64,000 nucleotides of DNA from Klebsiella pneumoniae (GTDB lineage Bacteria; Pseudomonadota; Gammaproteobacteria; Pseudomonadales; UBA5518). The stretch is from the NCBI GenBank assembly GCA_945862145.1, contig CAMAXE010000020.1:1-64000 (forward strand). The letters are read 5' to 3'. The position numbers were made by a program, and so were the translations under genes. The notes below the pieces were generated by a model. The model was not told where the DNA came from, did no database searches, and saw only the letters and a list, made by a program, of their open reading frames with translations. This document shows, one piece after another, positions 31,567 through 40,894 of this stretch (within the stretch, counting starts at the first letter, position 1; the number at the start of each line of letters is the position of its first letter).

Positions 31567-32212
31567 CGCCAGACACTCCCGCGGCGCGCGCACGGGGCAC
31601 TGGCGCCATTTCCACCCGGCGATTTCGCGCGCGGCCGGCCTCATCGCTGTTGGATGCCACCGGTTGCTCGGCGCCGAAGGCCGCACTGAACACGCTCGCG
31701 GCCGGCATCCCCGCCTCGATCAGCGCGCGTGTCACGGTGAGCGCGCGCTGGGCCGAGAGATCCAGGTTGTCGGTGAAACGCCGGTTGCCCTCGAGCACGG
31801 GTCGGTCGTCAGTGAAGCCGCTCACCATCAGCATGTCATCGCGCACACCGAGATATACCCGCAACGCCGGCACCAGGGTCTTCAACAACTGGCGGCCCTC
31901 CGGGCGCAGCGCGTCGGAGTTGACGGGAAACAGCACGCTGCCGCTGATACCGATGCGTCCGTTATCGAGCGTCACCCGGCCTGACTGCAGCGGGCCGGCC
32001 AGTGCTTGCTCCAGCGCCATGCGGCGCTGCTCCTCCTGCTGCCGCTTGGCCGTCTCGGCCGCCAGCGTGGCGCTGAGATCCATCTGCGCCACCAGCACGC
32101 CCATCAGGATCAGCACGAACACGCCAAGCAGGCCCGACATCAGGTCCCCGAACACGGCCCAGACCGGTGCGGCCTGCGCGATGCCGTCTTCGCTGTCGTC
32201 CGGATCCATCAT
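31559..32212 (-). CDS. OmpA/MotB-like protein: N-terminal TM plus C-terminal peptidoglycan-binding domain
   Basis: PVWAVFGDLMSGLLGVFVLILMGVLVAQMD (single TM with Asp) followed by an OmpA domain (LFPVNSDALRPEGRQLLKTL...GFTDDRPV...NRRVEM). Confidence 0.9.
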   Translation of the reverse strand: MMDPDDSEDGIAQAAPVWAVFGDLMSGLLGVFVLILMGVLVAQMDLSATLAAETAKRQQEEQRRMALEQALAGPLQSGRVTLDNGRIGISGSVLFPVNSDALRPEGRQLLKTLVPALRVYLGVRDDMLMVSGFTDDRPVLEGNRRFTDNLDLSAQRALTVTRALIEAGMPAASVFSAAFGAEQPVASNSDEAGRARNRRVEMAPVPRARAAGVSGDE

Positions 32213-34275
32213 CCGGCAGGTCCCTCATCGGATGCCGCCGGCCTGCCGTGCAGGCGACGCAGATCCTGGACGATGCCCTGCTGCGCACCGATGCTGAGGT
32301 CGATCACCTCGCGCGCCTGCGCCACGTAGTACGCGAGCTGCTCGTCGCTGCGCGTCATCGACTGGCCGATAGCGCGCTCGACGTGCTGCAGGCTCTCGAC
32401 CAGCTTCTCGTTGCTGGCACTGAAGAGCGCCGCGCCATGCGCGAAGGCCTCGCCGAGGGACGCGAGATCGATGGCGCTACCCGCGACTTGTACGGCCACC
32501 GCCTCGGTGCGCGTGGTCTGGATACCGAGCGTGTCAGCGAATTGGCGACCGACCTGCTCTAGCGTCCCCGAGGCAGAGGTCACGAGCGTCTCGATGGCCG
32601 CCCGTTGCTCGCCGGTGGCGAGGTGCACCGCCTGCAGCAGGGCACCGAGACCCTCGATCAGCGTGGCGCGCTCCTGCAGCGCCAGGTTGTCGCGCGCGGT
32701 GAGATGGCTCATCTCCTCACGCAGCTGCGCGATCACCTGGGCGGCGGCACGCGGCACCTCAGCCGCAGTTTGTAGCAGACGGGCAAGCGGACTTTCGAGC
32801 GCGCCACCGAGCGTGGCGAGTTGGACGGAGAGCGCGGCCTGCAGTTCGCCGAGCCGGATCACGGCCGCCTGCCCGCGCTCGGCCTCCTCGCCACGCAGCG
32901 TGCCGAGTTCGGCTCGCCACAGCGCGGCCAACTGGTCCATGCGCGCGCCCTGCTGCTCAACCCAGCGCGCCTCGGACTCGCGGTGCGAGCGCAACACGGC
33001 CTCGGACTGCTCCAGCAGGCGGGCCACATCACCCTGAATGCGAGCTGCCTGATCGCCGCTGCGTTCGGCAATGGAGGCCGCGGTGGATTCCAGCGTCTGG
33101 CACAACGCCTGCTGCCGTGCATCCGATGCGGTCGCCACACGCTCCCATTGCTCCTGCAGCGTGACGGCCGTGGACTCGAGGGACTGCACCCAGGCGTCTC
33201 TCGCCTGCTGGTCGGCATACGCCTGCTCCGCGCGCGCTTGCGCCAAGCTCTGCTGCACACCCAACAGCAAGGACGCAGTGCGCTGCTCGGCGCTGTCGAC
33301 CGATGCCTCCAGTGCGCCACCCACGCCAGCGACGAGCCGTTCATGCGCGTGGCGGGATTCCTCCGCGAGCGCCCGCATGGCGGACTCCACAACCGGCGCG
33401 ACGCTCTCTCCAGCCACCCGCGCACCGGCAGCGAGACTGTCGCGAAGGGACTGCTCCACGCTGCTCGCAAGCCCGGTGTAGGCCACGCTCGCCTCGCGGT
33501 GGAACTGCTCCTGCCGACCGAGGAGTTGTTCGTCGAGCCGCTGGCTGCGATGCTCGGTCTGCTCAATCAGTACGTGTAGCTGCCGGGCGACATCCGGCAG
33601 TACTTGCGCCTGCGATTGCAGGGCGCGATAGGTCTCCTGACGCTGGTGTAGCAGCGAAAAAGGCCGGAAAACACCAGCAATCTGTAGATCCAGCTGCTGC
33701 ACCACGGACAATCGCTCGCGGCGACTGATGACCGACATCAGCCCCAGCATGGCCGAGCTGGCCACCCCTGCCACGGAGGTGCCGAACGAAAACGCCAGCC
33801 CCTTGATGGGGCCCGCGAGCGCCTGACGTATCACCTGCAGATCGGCCGAGCCCTCCAGCGCGAGCACCGCACCCTTGAAGGTGACAACGACTCCCAGAAA
33901 GGTGCCGAGCATCCCGAGCATCACCAGCAGGCCAAGCAGATAGGGGGTGAGAACCAGCCCTGGCAAGGCAACACGCTCACCCTCGATACGCAGACCCACC
34001 GCAGCGCGCAACGACGGATCCACCCGGAACAGCCAGTCCGACAGCGCAGGCAGCGGCTGCGGCACCGCAGCCAGGGCCGCGGCAAGCGAATTCGTCTGGG
34101 CGCGAAAGCGGACAATCTCGGAGGCACCCAGCACATAGGCCGCACCGATCATCGCGGTGACGGCGAGCGCGATCACGCTGGAGCCAACGAAACCCACACC
34201 CACCCAGAGCACGGCTCCGAGCCCGAACACAAAGGCCGTGAGCACCGCAGTGATGCCGATGAGAGAGCTGATCAT
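32209..34275 (-). CDS. DUF802 domain protein, MotA/TolQ/ExbB-like with ~480-aa coiled-coil tail
   Basis: 688 aa; TM segments including LVLTPYLLGLLVMLGMLGTFLGVVVTFKGAVLAL and GPIKGLAFSFGTSVAGVASSAMLGLMSVISRRER, then a long Gln/Ala/Glu-rich helix. Family from memory. Confidence 0.85.
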   Translation of the reverse strand: MISSLIGITAVLTAFVFGLGAVLWVGVGFVGSSVIALAVTAMIGAAYVLGASEIVRFRAQTNSLAAALAAVPQPLPALSDWLFRVDPSLRAAVGLRIEGERVALPGLVLTPYLLGLLVMLGMLGTFLGVVVTFKGAVLALEGSADLQVIRQALAGPIKGLAFSFGTSVAGVASSAMLGLMSVISRRERLSVVQQLDLQIAGVFRPFSLLHQRQETYRALQSQAQVLPDVARQLHVLIEQTEHRSQRLDEQLLGRQEQFHREASVAYTGLASSVEQSLRDSLAAGARVAGESVAPVVESAMRALAEESRHAHERLVAGVGGALEASVDSAEQRTASLLLGVQQSLAQARAEQAYADQQARDAWVQSLESTAVTLQEQWERVATASDARQQALCQTLESTAASIAERSGDQAARIQGDVARLLEQSEAVLRSHRESEARWVEQQGARMDQLAALWRAELGTLRGEEAERGQAAVIRLGELQAALSVQLATLGGALESPLARLLQTAAEVPRAAAQVIAQLREEMSHLTARDNLALQERATLIEGLGALLQAVHLATGEQRAAIETLVTSASGTLEQVGRQFADTLGIQTTRTEAVAVQVAGSAIDLASLGEAFAHGAALFSASNEKLVESLQHVERAIGQSMTRSDEQLAYYVAQAREVIDLSIGAQQGIVQDLRRLHGRPAASDEGPAG

Positions 34276-34958
34276 GGCTGAGACTTCGCATCGGTGTTGA
34301 GGGCGTAGAGCATGCCGAGCAGGGGTTGCAGGCGCGTCTCGAGCTCGGCGAGCAGCGCCGCCTGCAGGTCCTGGCGAAAAGTATCGAGCCAGGCAAGGGG
34401 CAGCGGGACCAGTCCGAGGGCATCGGGCTGCTGCCGGTGTAACTGCTCGAAGCGCTCCTTGAGAAACAGCGGAACCGTGGACAGCAGTTTTTGTTCGCGC
34501 GCCCCGTAGAGCTGCTGCATCACGCCATCGAGCATTGCCAGCTGCGCCAGCGTGGGCGAGGCGGCGCTCAGGGCCTGGCGCAGACGGGCACGCAGGCCAT
34601 CGATGCTGCCCTGCATGCTGCGCTGCTGACCGAGATAGCGACGGTGATGGGGCGCAAAGCCCGCATCCGGATCCGGTTGGGCATAGGACTCACCGGCGCT
34701 GATCAGTCCTTGCAGCGAGACACGCAGCCGTCGCAGTTCCTCGGTCAACTCGGCGGCCGTTGCCCCGGCCACCGTCTCTGGAGCCGGCCCCGAGGCGATG
34801 GACTGCTGCGCCGCGTGCAGGGTGACCACGTCATGAACGCCGAGCCATTGCCCAAGGCGTTCGGCCACTTCCTGCCGTGAGGCCTCCGCATCCAGCGGGA
34901 TCCAGTTGTCGAGCAAGCGCACCAGTCGCGAGCTGCCGGCATTCCTGCGCAAAAACAC
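34272..34958 (-). CDS. DUF3348 family protein
   Basis: 228 aa; MFLRRNAGSSRLVRLLDNWIPLDAEASRQEVAERLGQWLGVHD...; heads an operon with ATGA-type overlap to DUF802. Family from memory. Confidence 0.75.
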   Translation of the reverse strand: MFLRRNAGSSRLVRLLDNWIPLDAEASRQEVAERLGQWLGVHDVVTLHAAQQSIASGPAPETVAGATAAELTEELRRLRVSLQGLISAGESYAQPDPDAGFAPHHRRYLGQQRSMQGSIDGLRARLRQALSAASPTLAQLAMLDGVMQQLYGAREQKLLSTVPLFLKERFEQLHRQQPDALGLVPLPLAWLDTFRQDLQAALLAELETRLQPLLGMLYALNTDAKSQP

Positions 34959-35136
34959 TCCCCGGCCCGCACATGGGGCTCGTCAGGCTATTGATGATTG
35001 TTAGCGGGCGCGCAGCCAGCACTTGCGCGCCCAACCGGCTGGCGCCGGAGCGGGCGGATTATAGAGGCGGAGCGCCTGCGAATCTCGATGTCGCCGCCTG
35101 CCGGAGGCAGGAAATACCCGGCGCCCTGCCCCGTCC

Positions 35137-35952
35137 TCAGTTCTTCAGCGCCAGCACACCATCCCCGTTGAACTCGGTGGCAAATCCGGCGCGCCGCAAA
35201 CGCTGCGCGACCTCGGCCGGCAGGTCGCGCCCGCTGCTCAGCTTGTTCGGCGATCCGGTGTAGTGGAACACGCGTCCCTTGCGCTTCAGCACCCGCGCCA
35301 TCTGATCGTAGAAGCGCTGCGAGTAGAGATCTCCGGCGATGCCGAACCGCGGCGGGTCGTGCAGGATGGCGTCGAAAGAACCCGTCGCAAGCTGCACTAT
35401 CTCTGCTGCCACATCGCCCTGGGTCAAGGACAGGCGCGCATCGGCGCCGGGCGACCAGGGGTTAAGCGTGCGCAGCCAGATGACATCGGGGTTCAGCTCG
35501 AAAGACACCACGCGCGCGGCCTGCCCGCGCAAACACCATGCCGCGAAGTACCCCAGCCCACCGCAGGTATCAAGGATGAGTTTGTCGCGCGGGCGGATGA
35601 GACCGACCTTGCGCTCGGCATCCGCGTAGGGCGAGACCTGCGCCGTGGGCAACATCTTGATGCCGTCGATTTCAAAGGTCGGGGGGCCCCACGGCGTGGG
35701 AACGAGCTTGATCAGGGAGCCCGTGAACCGCGCCACCGGCTCGAAGCTGCCGTCTGTCCAGTAGTAAACCGTCCGGTCCTTGCAGGCCTCCATCCACGGA
35801 AATCGCAGGCCTTGCCAGGTCCAACCCGCGCTATCGACCTCGACCGTGGTGATGGATCGGCCGAGATCGAGCGAGCACTCGGCCGTCAGCGCGCCGGATT
35901 CCACGCAAGCACGCATGGCCTCGTGCACCGTCTGCGTCAACAAGGGTCCCAT
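35137..35952 (-). CDS. Class I SAM-dependent methyltransferase
   Basis: LILDTCGGLGYFAAWCLR motif I; FDAILHDPPRF motif IV. Confidence 0.85.
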   Translation of the reverse strand: MGPLLTQTVHEAMRACVESGALTAECSLDLGRSITTVEVDSAGWTWQGLRFPWMEACKDRTVYYWTDGSFEPVARFTGSLIKLVPTPWGPPTFEIDGIKMLPTAQVSPYADAERKVGLIRPRDKLILDTCGGLGYFAAWCLRGQAARVVSFELNPDVIWLRTLNPWSPGADARLSLTQGDVAAEIVQLATGSFDAILHDPPRFGIAGDLYSQRFYDQMARVLKRKGRVFHYTGSPNKLSSGRDLPAEVAQRLRRAGFATEFNGDGVLALKN

Positions 35953-36076
35953 CGGTGTCGATCAGCCTGTACTGGATGTTGGAGCCTGCGCGAGGAGAAA
36001 GCGGGAGCCAGACCAGGCTCGGCCTAGCTCCGCAGGGAAGGGTAATAGTGTATGCGCAGAGCCCCGCCCCCGACGC

Positions 36077-36247
36077 TCAGGCGGCGGCATCCAGCAGTTC
36101 GAAATCGACCTTGGACACGCCGCACTCGGGGCAGGACCAGTCCTCGGGCACGTCCTGCCAGCGGGTGCCGGCGGGGATGCCGTCATCAGGCATGCCCAAG
36201 GCCTCGTCGTAAACAACATCGCAAACCACGCATTTCCAGATATTCAT
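36077..36247 (-). CDS. Rubredoxin
   Basis: 56 aa, missing from ORF track: MNIWKCVVCDVVYDEALGMPDDGIPAGTRWQDVPEDWSCPECGVSKVDFELLDAAA; two CxxC. Confidence 0.93.
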   Translation of the reverse strand: MNIWKCVVCDVVYDEALGMPDDGIPAGTRWQDVPEDWSCPECGVSKVDFELLDAAA

Positions 36248-36279
36248 CCGCATGTCTCCGTCAAGGTTGGTGAATGTGA

Positions 36280-36753
36280 TCAGGCCGCGACGCGTTCGAG
36301 AGCGCGTCGGTAGTTGCCAGCGTGACGCTCCTCTACCGTGGCAAGGGCCGCGAAACGTTTTGCCGCCTTGGCAAGCACCTCGCGGAATCGCCCGGCGTGT
36401 TCACGGGACTCGGCGATCTGCCCGTCCATCTCGGCCACCGCCGCCTCATCGCCTTCGGCAATTGCCGCAGCGCGGAAGCGCGGATACATCTCGCTGTACT
36501 CGTAGGTCTCACCCTCGATGGCGATCTCCAGCGCACGCGCGGGCGTCATGTCCGCCGGGGGGTAGAGAAGTTCGAGGTGACCGAAGGCATGCCGGAGCTC
36601 CTGCTCGGCGGTGTCCTCGAAGATCCGTGCCGTGTCCTCGTCTCCCGCATTACGTGCGAGCTTCGCAAACCAGCGGTACTTGGTGTGAGCCATCGATTCG
36701 CCGGCAAAAGCTGCCTCGAGGTTCTGCATGGTCTTGATCTCGGGTCGGTTCAT
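36280..36753 (-). CDS. Rubrerythrin family di-iron protein (no fused rubredoxin domain)
   Basis: MNRPEIKTMQNLEAAFAGESMAHTKYRWFAKLARNAG...TAEQELRHAFGHLELL; ExxH motifs. Confidence 0.93.
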   Translation of the reverse strand: MNRPEIKTMQNLEAAFAGESMAHTKYRWFAKLARNAGDEDTARIFEDTAEQELRHAFGHLELLYPPADMTPARALEIAIEGETYEYSEMYPRFRAAAIAEGDEAAVAEMDGQIAESREHAGRFREVLAKAAKRFAALATVEERHAGNYRRALERVAA

Positions 36754-36874
36754 CGTCGTGCTCCGTAGGATTGTGGGGTTGGTCGACGCAGCGGAGGATG
36801 AGCGCTTGCTCGATATCGATCCAACGAGTAATTTCTGTGATCGTGATCGGTAATTTCGATAACGGGAGAACCCA

Positions 36875-37855
36875 ATGGCCGCCCTGCCCTCGCTACGCCA
36901 GCTGCAGTACCTCGTGAAGCTCGCGGAGCTGCGCAATTTCACGCGTGCCGCCGCGGCCTGCCACGTCACCCAATCCACCCTGAGCTCCGGGCTGAAGGAG
37001 CTCGAGAGCTCGCTCGGCGCCCGGCTGGTCGAGCGCGATCGTCAGGGCGTGCTGCTCACCCCGGCGGGACAAGAGGTGGTGGAGCGGGCGCGCGGCTTAC
37101 TCGCAGGGGCCTCGGATCTCGCGCAGGCAGCCTCCAGTGCGGGCAGCCCGATGCGTGGGATCCTGCGCCTTGGCGCCATTCCCACCATCGCGCCATTCGT
37201 GCTCCCGCAGCTGCTGCAGCGCCAGCGCACGCAATATCCCGAGCTGCGCCTGGCGCTGCGCGAGGATCGCACCGAGAGCCTGCTCGAGCGTCTGGAAGAC
37301 GGGCGGCTCGACTTCGCGCTGCTTGCACTGCCCTATGACACCGGCAACCTGCTGGTGCGCGAGATCTGCCAGGACGAACTCCTGCTGGTCGCCCCTGCCG
37401 GCAGCGTGGTGTCGCCGTGGGGCATGGTTGTGTCACCGCGAGGCAATGTTGCGCTGAATGCCCGCACAGCCGAGCACTTGCTGCTGCTAGAAGAAGGCCA
37501 CTGCCTGCGCCAGCACACCCTGCAGGCCTGCAGGAGCAAGCGCTCCGGAGGCCGCACCGAAGGACTCGAAGCCACCAGCCTGCTCACGCTGGTGCACATG
37601 GCAGAGTCCGGACTTGGCCTTGCACTGGTACCCGAGCTTGCCGTGCGGCACGGGCTGCTGGCCTCCACGGGACTCACGGCGCACCGCGTCGGGCCGCCCG
37701 CACCGACGCGCGGCATCGCACTCGTGGCCCGCAGTTCCACCGCCCGCGAGATCGAGTTCACGGCGCTCGCCACGCTGATAGCGCAGGTCTGCGACGACCC
37801 GCCCGCAGCGAAAACACCACCTGCACGCGGGCGCTCACGCCCGCGCCCGCGATGA
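36875..37855 (+). CDS. oxyR: LysR-type regulator, OxyR
   Basis: LysR HTH; redox motif EEGHCLRQHTLQAC with the OxyR spacing of the two Cys. Confidence 0.88.
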   Translation: MAALPSLRQLQYLVKLAELRNFTRAAAACHVTQSTLSSGLKELESSLGARLVERDRQGVLLTPAGQEVVERARGLLAGASDLAQAASSAGSPMRGILRLGAIPTIAPFVLPQLLQRQRTQYPELRLALREDRTESLLERLEDGRLDFALLALPYDTGNLLVREICQDELLLVAPAGSVVSPWGMVVSPRGNVALNARTAEHLLLLEEGHCLRQHTLQACRSKRSGGRTEGLEATSLLTLVHMAESGLGLALVPELAVRHGLLASTGLTAHRVGPPAPTRGIALVARSSTAREIEFTALATLIAQVCDDPPAAKTPPARGRSRPRPR

Positions 37856-37934
37856 TCGCAGCGCAGGCTGCGCGCCGGACTGCTACCTTCCCATAGCCCC
37901 GAGCGACGCCGGGGCCCAAGGAGCCTTAGGCATA

Positions 37935-38705
37935 ATGACCAGATTCGATCTGCGCGATCGCCTGTACGTGGCACTGCTGCATGGGACGGGAAGCGTAGCT
38001 GTTGCCGGCTTAGGCTTCATACTGGCATTCCACCTGTGGCACCCCGGGCCTTATGCGCGCATCTCGGGCGGCATCGCCCTTCTGCAGTTGATCGTAGCCG
38101 CAGACCTCGCGCTAGGACCGCTCGCCGTGTTCGCCATCTTCGATCGCCGCAAAGGGTCGTCGGTGCTGCGACGCGATCTGGTGGTACTGCTGCTATTAAG
38201 GGCTGTCGCACTGGCCTACGGGCTGCTTGTGCTTTTCGAGGCGCGCCCCGTAGCGCTGGTGCTGGAGCACAACCGATTCCGCGTGCTGAGCGCCGGCGAG
38301 CTAATCACAACCGAGTTACCGCAAGCGCCGGAGGGCCTGCAGGAACTGCCCTTTGCCGGACCGATGCTGCTGCGCACCGAGGTTCCCGAGGATCCCACCG
38401 AGCGCTTCGAAGCGCTCACGGCGGCGCTGTCTTCGGGCGCTGATCTTGCGATGCGGCCGCGCTACTGGCGCGCCTGGGATGCGCAGGCGCGCGAGCAGGT
38501 GCGCGCGGAGGCCCGCCCGCTAGACGGACTGCTGGGGACACAACCTGACGCCGCGACCGTGCTCGCGGCCGCCGTCGCCGCCACCGGAGTGCCGCGCGAA
38601 CGCCTGCGCTATCTCCCTCTGCTCGCCCGCAAAGCCGAGTGGGTTGTGCTGATCGACCTCGAAAGCGGAGCGCCAGCAGGATTTGCCGCTCTGATCGGAG
38701 ATTAA
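37935..38705 (+). CDS. TfpX/TfpZ family type IV pilin accessory protein
   Basis: N-terminal TM region with ...HLWHPGPYARISGGIALLQLIVAADLALGPLAVFAIFDRRKG, typical of the family. Confidence 0.75.
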   Translation: MTRFDLRDRLYVALLHGTGSVAVAGLGFILAFHLWHPGPYARISGGIALLQLIVAADLALGPLAVFAIFDRRKGSSVLRRDLVVLLLLRAVALAYGLLVLFEARPVALVLEHNRFRVLSAGELITTELPQAPEGLQELPFAGPMLLRTEVPEDPTERFEALTAALSSGADLAMRPRYWRAWDAQAREQVRAEARPLDGLLGTQPDAATVLAAAVAATGVPRERLRYLPLLARKAEWVVLIDLESGAPAGFAALIGD

Positions 38706-38715
38706 AGCTGCCCGA

Positions 38716-39168
38716 TCAGGCATTCGCCGCGATGGTGCGCTGCAGCATACGCACCAACGCCCGACGATCCGTGGCGCTCAGGCTGGCGAAGGTTTCGGTC
38801 TCATGCGCGTTGGCCAGCGGAATCAAGCGCGAGGCCATCGCGCGGCCGCGTGGCAAGAGGCTCACCGTGACGCTGCGGCGGTTGGCGGCCTCGCGATCGC
38901 GCTTCAGCAAGCCATCGCGCTCCAGTCGGTCCAGCGCCTTGCTGAGGGTGGGCTGATTGAGCAACACACGATCGGCCAGTTCGCCCACCGGGCGCGGGCC
39001 ATCCTGCAGCACGGCAAGGATCCGCCACGTGGCAATCGACACACCCATTTCCTTCAACTGGCGGTGAAAACCACCACTTACGACATGACTCGCCTTGGCC
39101 AGCAGGAAGCCGAGATAGCGGTCGACGAAACCGTCTTCCGGAGCCGGCGAAGGGCGTGCACGCGCCAT
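38716..39168 (-). CDS. MarR family transcriptional regulator
   Basis: MGVSIATWRILAVLQDGPRPVGELADRVLLNQPTLSKALDRLERDGLLKRDR; start MARARPS at 39168 (ORF extends to 39198). Confidence 0.88.
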   Translation of the reverse strand: MARARPSPAPEDGFVDRYLGFLLAKASHVVSGGFHRQLKEMGVSIATWRILAVLQDGPRPVGELADRVLLNQPTLSKALDRLERDGLLKRDREAANRRSVTVSLLPRGRAMASRLIPLANAHETETFASLSATDRRALVRMLQRTIAANA

Positions 39169-39262
39169 TGCTTGAAGCCTCAAACTATGCCTTTTCATGT
39201 TTTCATGCCTGTGCTAGATTCGCAAGAGACCATCGCGGCGAGATCACGGGGCGCGCATCAGA

Positions 39263-40894
39263 ATGGCAGGCACGGTGCACCACGTTCTCGCCCGCAGCGC
39301 AGCGCGCTTCCCGTCGCGGCCTTTCCTGCACATCCCGGCGGCCGCCTGCAGCGGCTATCACGCGGGCCCCATCGAAATCAGCTACGCCACCCTCGCCACA
39401 CGCGTGGACGAACTTGCAGCTCTCTACCGCGACGCGGGCTACGGCGCCGGACAACGCGTTGCACTGATGCTGGCCAACCGACCCGCGTTCTTCGAGCACT
39501 GGCTGGCGCTGAACGCCGCGGGCGCGAGCGTGGTGCCGGTCAACGCGGAGCAACGCCCCGCCGAGATCGCCTGGCAGCTCGAGCACAGCGAGTCCTGCCT
39601 GCTGGTCAGCCTCGATGACCTGCTCCCTGTTGCGCAGCGGTCTCTCGCCCTGATGACTGCACCGCCCGCATTGAGCACTGAGGGCAACACAGCGATCCCC
39701 GGCGCACCTCACCCGGCACGCACGGAGGAGTCCGGGCCGCGCAGCGAGTGCGCGCTCCTCTACACCTCTGGCAGCACCGGCAAGCCGAAGGGCTGCATCC
39801 TGAACAATGACTACTTCACGCACTTTGGCGAGTGGTACGCAGGCCTCGGCGGGCTGTGTGCGCTGCGCCCCGGCGAGGAACGGCTGATCACACCGCTGCC
39901 GCTCAGCCACATGAACGCCATGGCAAGCTCCGCGATGGGCATGCTGGAAACCGGCGGCTGTATCGTGCAGCTGGACCGCTTCCATCCCTCGGGCTGGTGG
40001 GATGCCGTGCGCAGCTCAGGCGCCACGGTCGTCCACTACTTGGGCGTCATGCCCGCCATCCTGCTCGGCATGGACAGCAGCCCGCACGATGATTTTTCAG
40101 CACAACTGCGTTTCGGTTTCGGTGCTGGGATAAACCCGCGCCACCACGCGCCCTTCGAAGCGCGCTTCGGCTTCCCGCTGATCGAGGCCTGGGCCATGAC
40201 CGAGACCGGTTGTGGCGGCTGCATTATCGCCAATCACGAGCCGCGACACGTGGGCACGAGCTGCTTCGGCAAACCGACCGCCGCGGTGGCGTACCTGCTC
40301 GTGGACGAACAAGGCATCGAGGTGACAGGCGAGACCCCCGGCGAACTGCTGGTGCGCGCGAGCGGCCCCGATCCACGCGCCGGATTTTTTGCCGGCTACC
40401 TGAAGAACCCCGAAGCCACCGATGAAGCCTGGGCGGGCGGCTGGCTGCGCACGGGCGATGTGGTGCGAGCCGGCCCCGACGGCGCGCTCCATTTCGTCGA
40501 CCGGCGCAAGAACGTGATCCGCCGCAGCGGCGAGAACATCGCTGCACTGGAAGTTGAAGCCGCGCTCGCCGATGCACCGCAGATCGCACAGTTGGTAGTC
40601 ACGGCCGTCGACGACGAGATCCGCGGCGAGGAAGTGATGGCCTGCGTGGTGGCCAGCGCAGGCATGCCGCGCAACGCCGAGACCGCGCGCGCCATCCAGC
40701 AGCGCGCGCTCGGTGCGCTGGTGTATTTCAAGGCGCCCGGCTACGTGGTGTTCTTGGACGAGATACCCCGCACGGCCTCCCAGAAACCCCAACGCGGCGA
40801 GATCCGCAAGCTCGCACCCGGCTGGCGCGCATCGACCGCCTGCATCGACCTGCGCGAATTCAAGCGCCGCCCCAAAACGAGCCCGCTCGGATGA
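39263..40894 (+). CDS. AMP-dependent acyl-CoA synthetase/CoA ligase
   Basis: LLYTSGSTGKPKGCILNN; VDRRKNVIRRSGENIAALEVE. Confidence 0.92.
   Translation: MAGTVHHVLARSAARFPSRPFLHIPAAACSGYHAGPIEISYATLATRVDELAALYRDAGYGAGQRVALMLANRPAFFEHWLALNAAGASVVPVNAEQRPAEIAWQLEHSESCLLVSLDDLLPVAQRSLALMTAPPALSTEGNTAIPGAPHPARTEESGPRSECALLYTSGSTGKPKGCILNNDYFTHFGEWYAGLGGLCALRPGEERLITPLPLSHMNAMASSAMGMLETGGCIVQLDRFHPSGWWDAVRSSGATVVHYLGVMPAILLGMDSSPHDDFSAQLRFGFGAGINPRHHAPFEARFGFPLIEAWAMTETGCGGCIIANHEPRHVGTSCFGKPTAAVAYLLVDEQGIEVTGETPGELLVRASGPDPRAGFFAGYLKNPEATDEAWAGGWLRTGDVVRAGPDGALHFVDRRKNVIRRSGENIAALEVEAALADAPQIAQLVVTAVDDEIRGEEVMACVVASAGMPRNAETARAIQQRALGALVYFKAPGYVVFLDEIPRTASQKPQRGEIRKLAPGWRASTACIDLREFKRRPKTSPLG

Noticed and set aside
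30850-34958. Canonical Zorya system
   Set aside because: ZorA/ZorB-like pair is suggested, but no ZorC/ZorD helicase or ZorE nuclease is adjacent; the flanking genes are DUF3348 and DUF2894, so it is reported as motor-like only.
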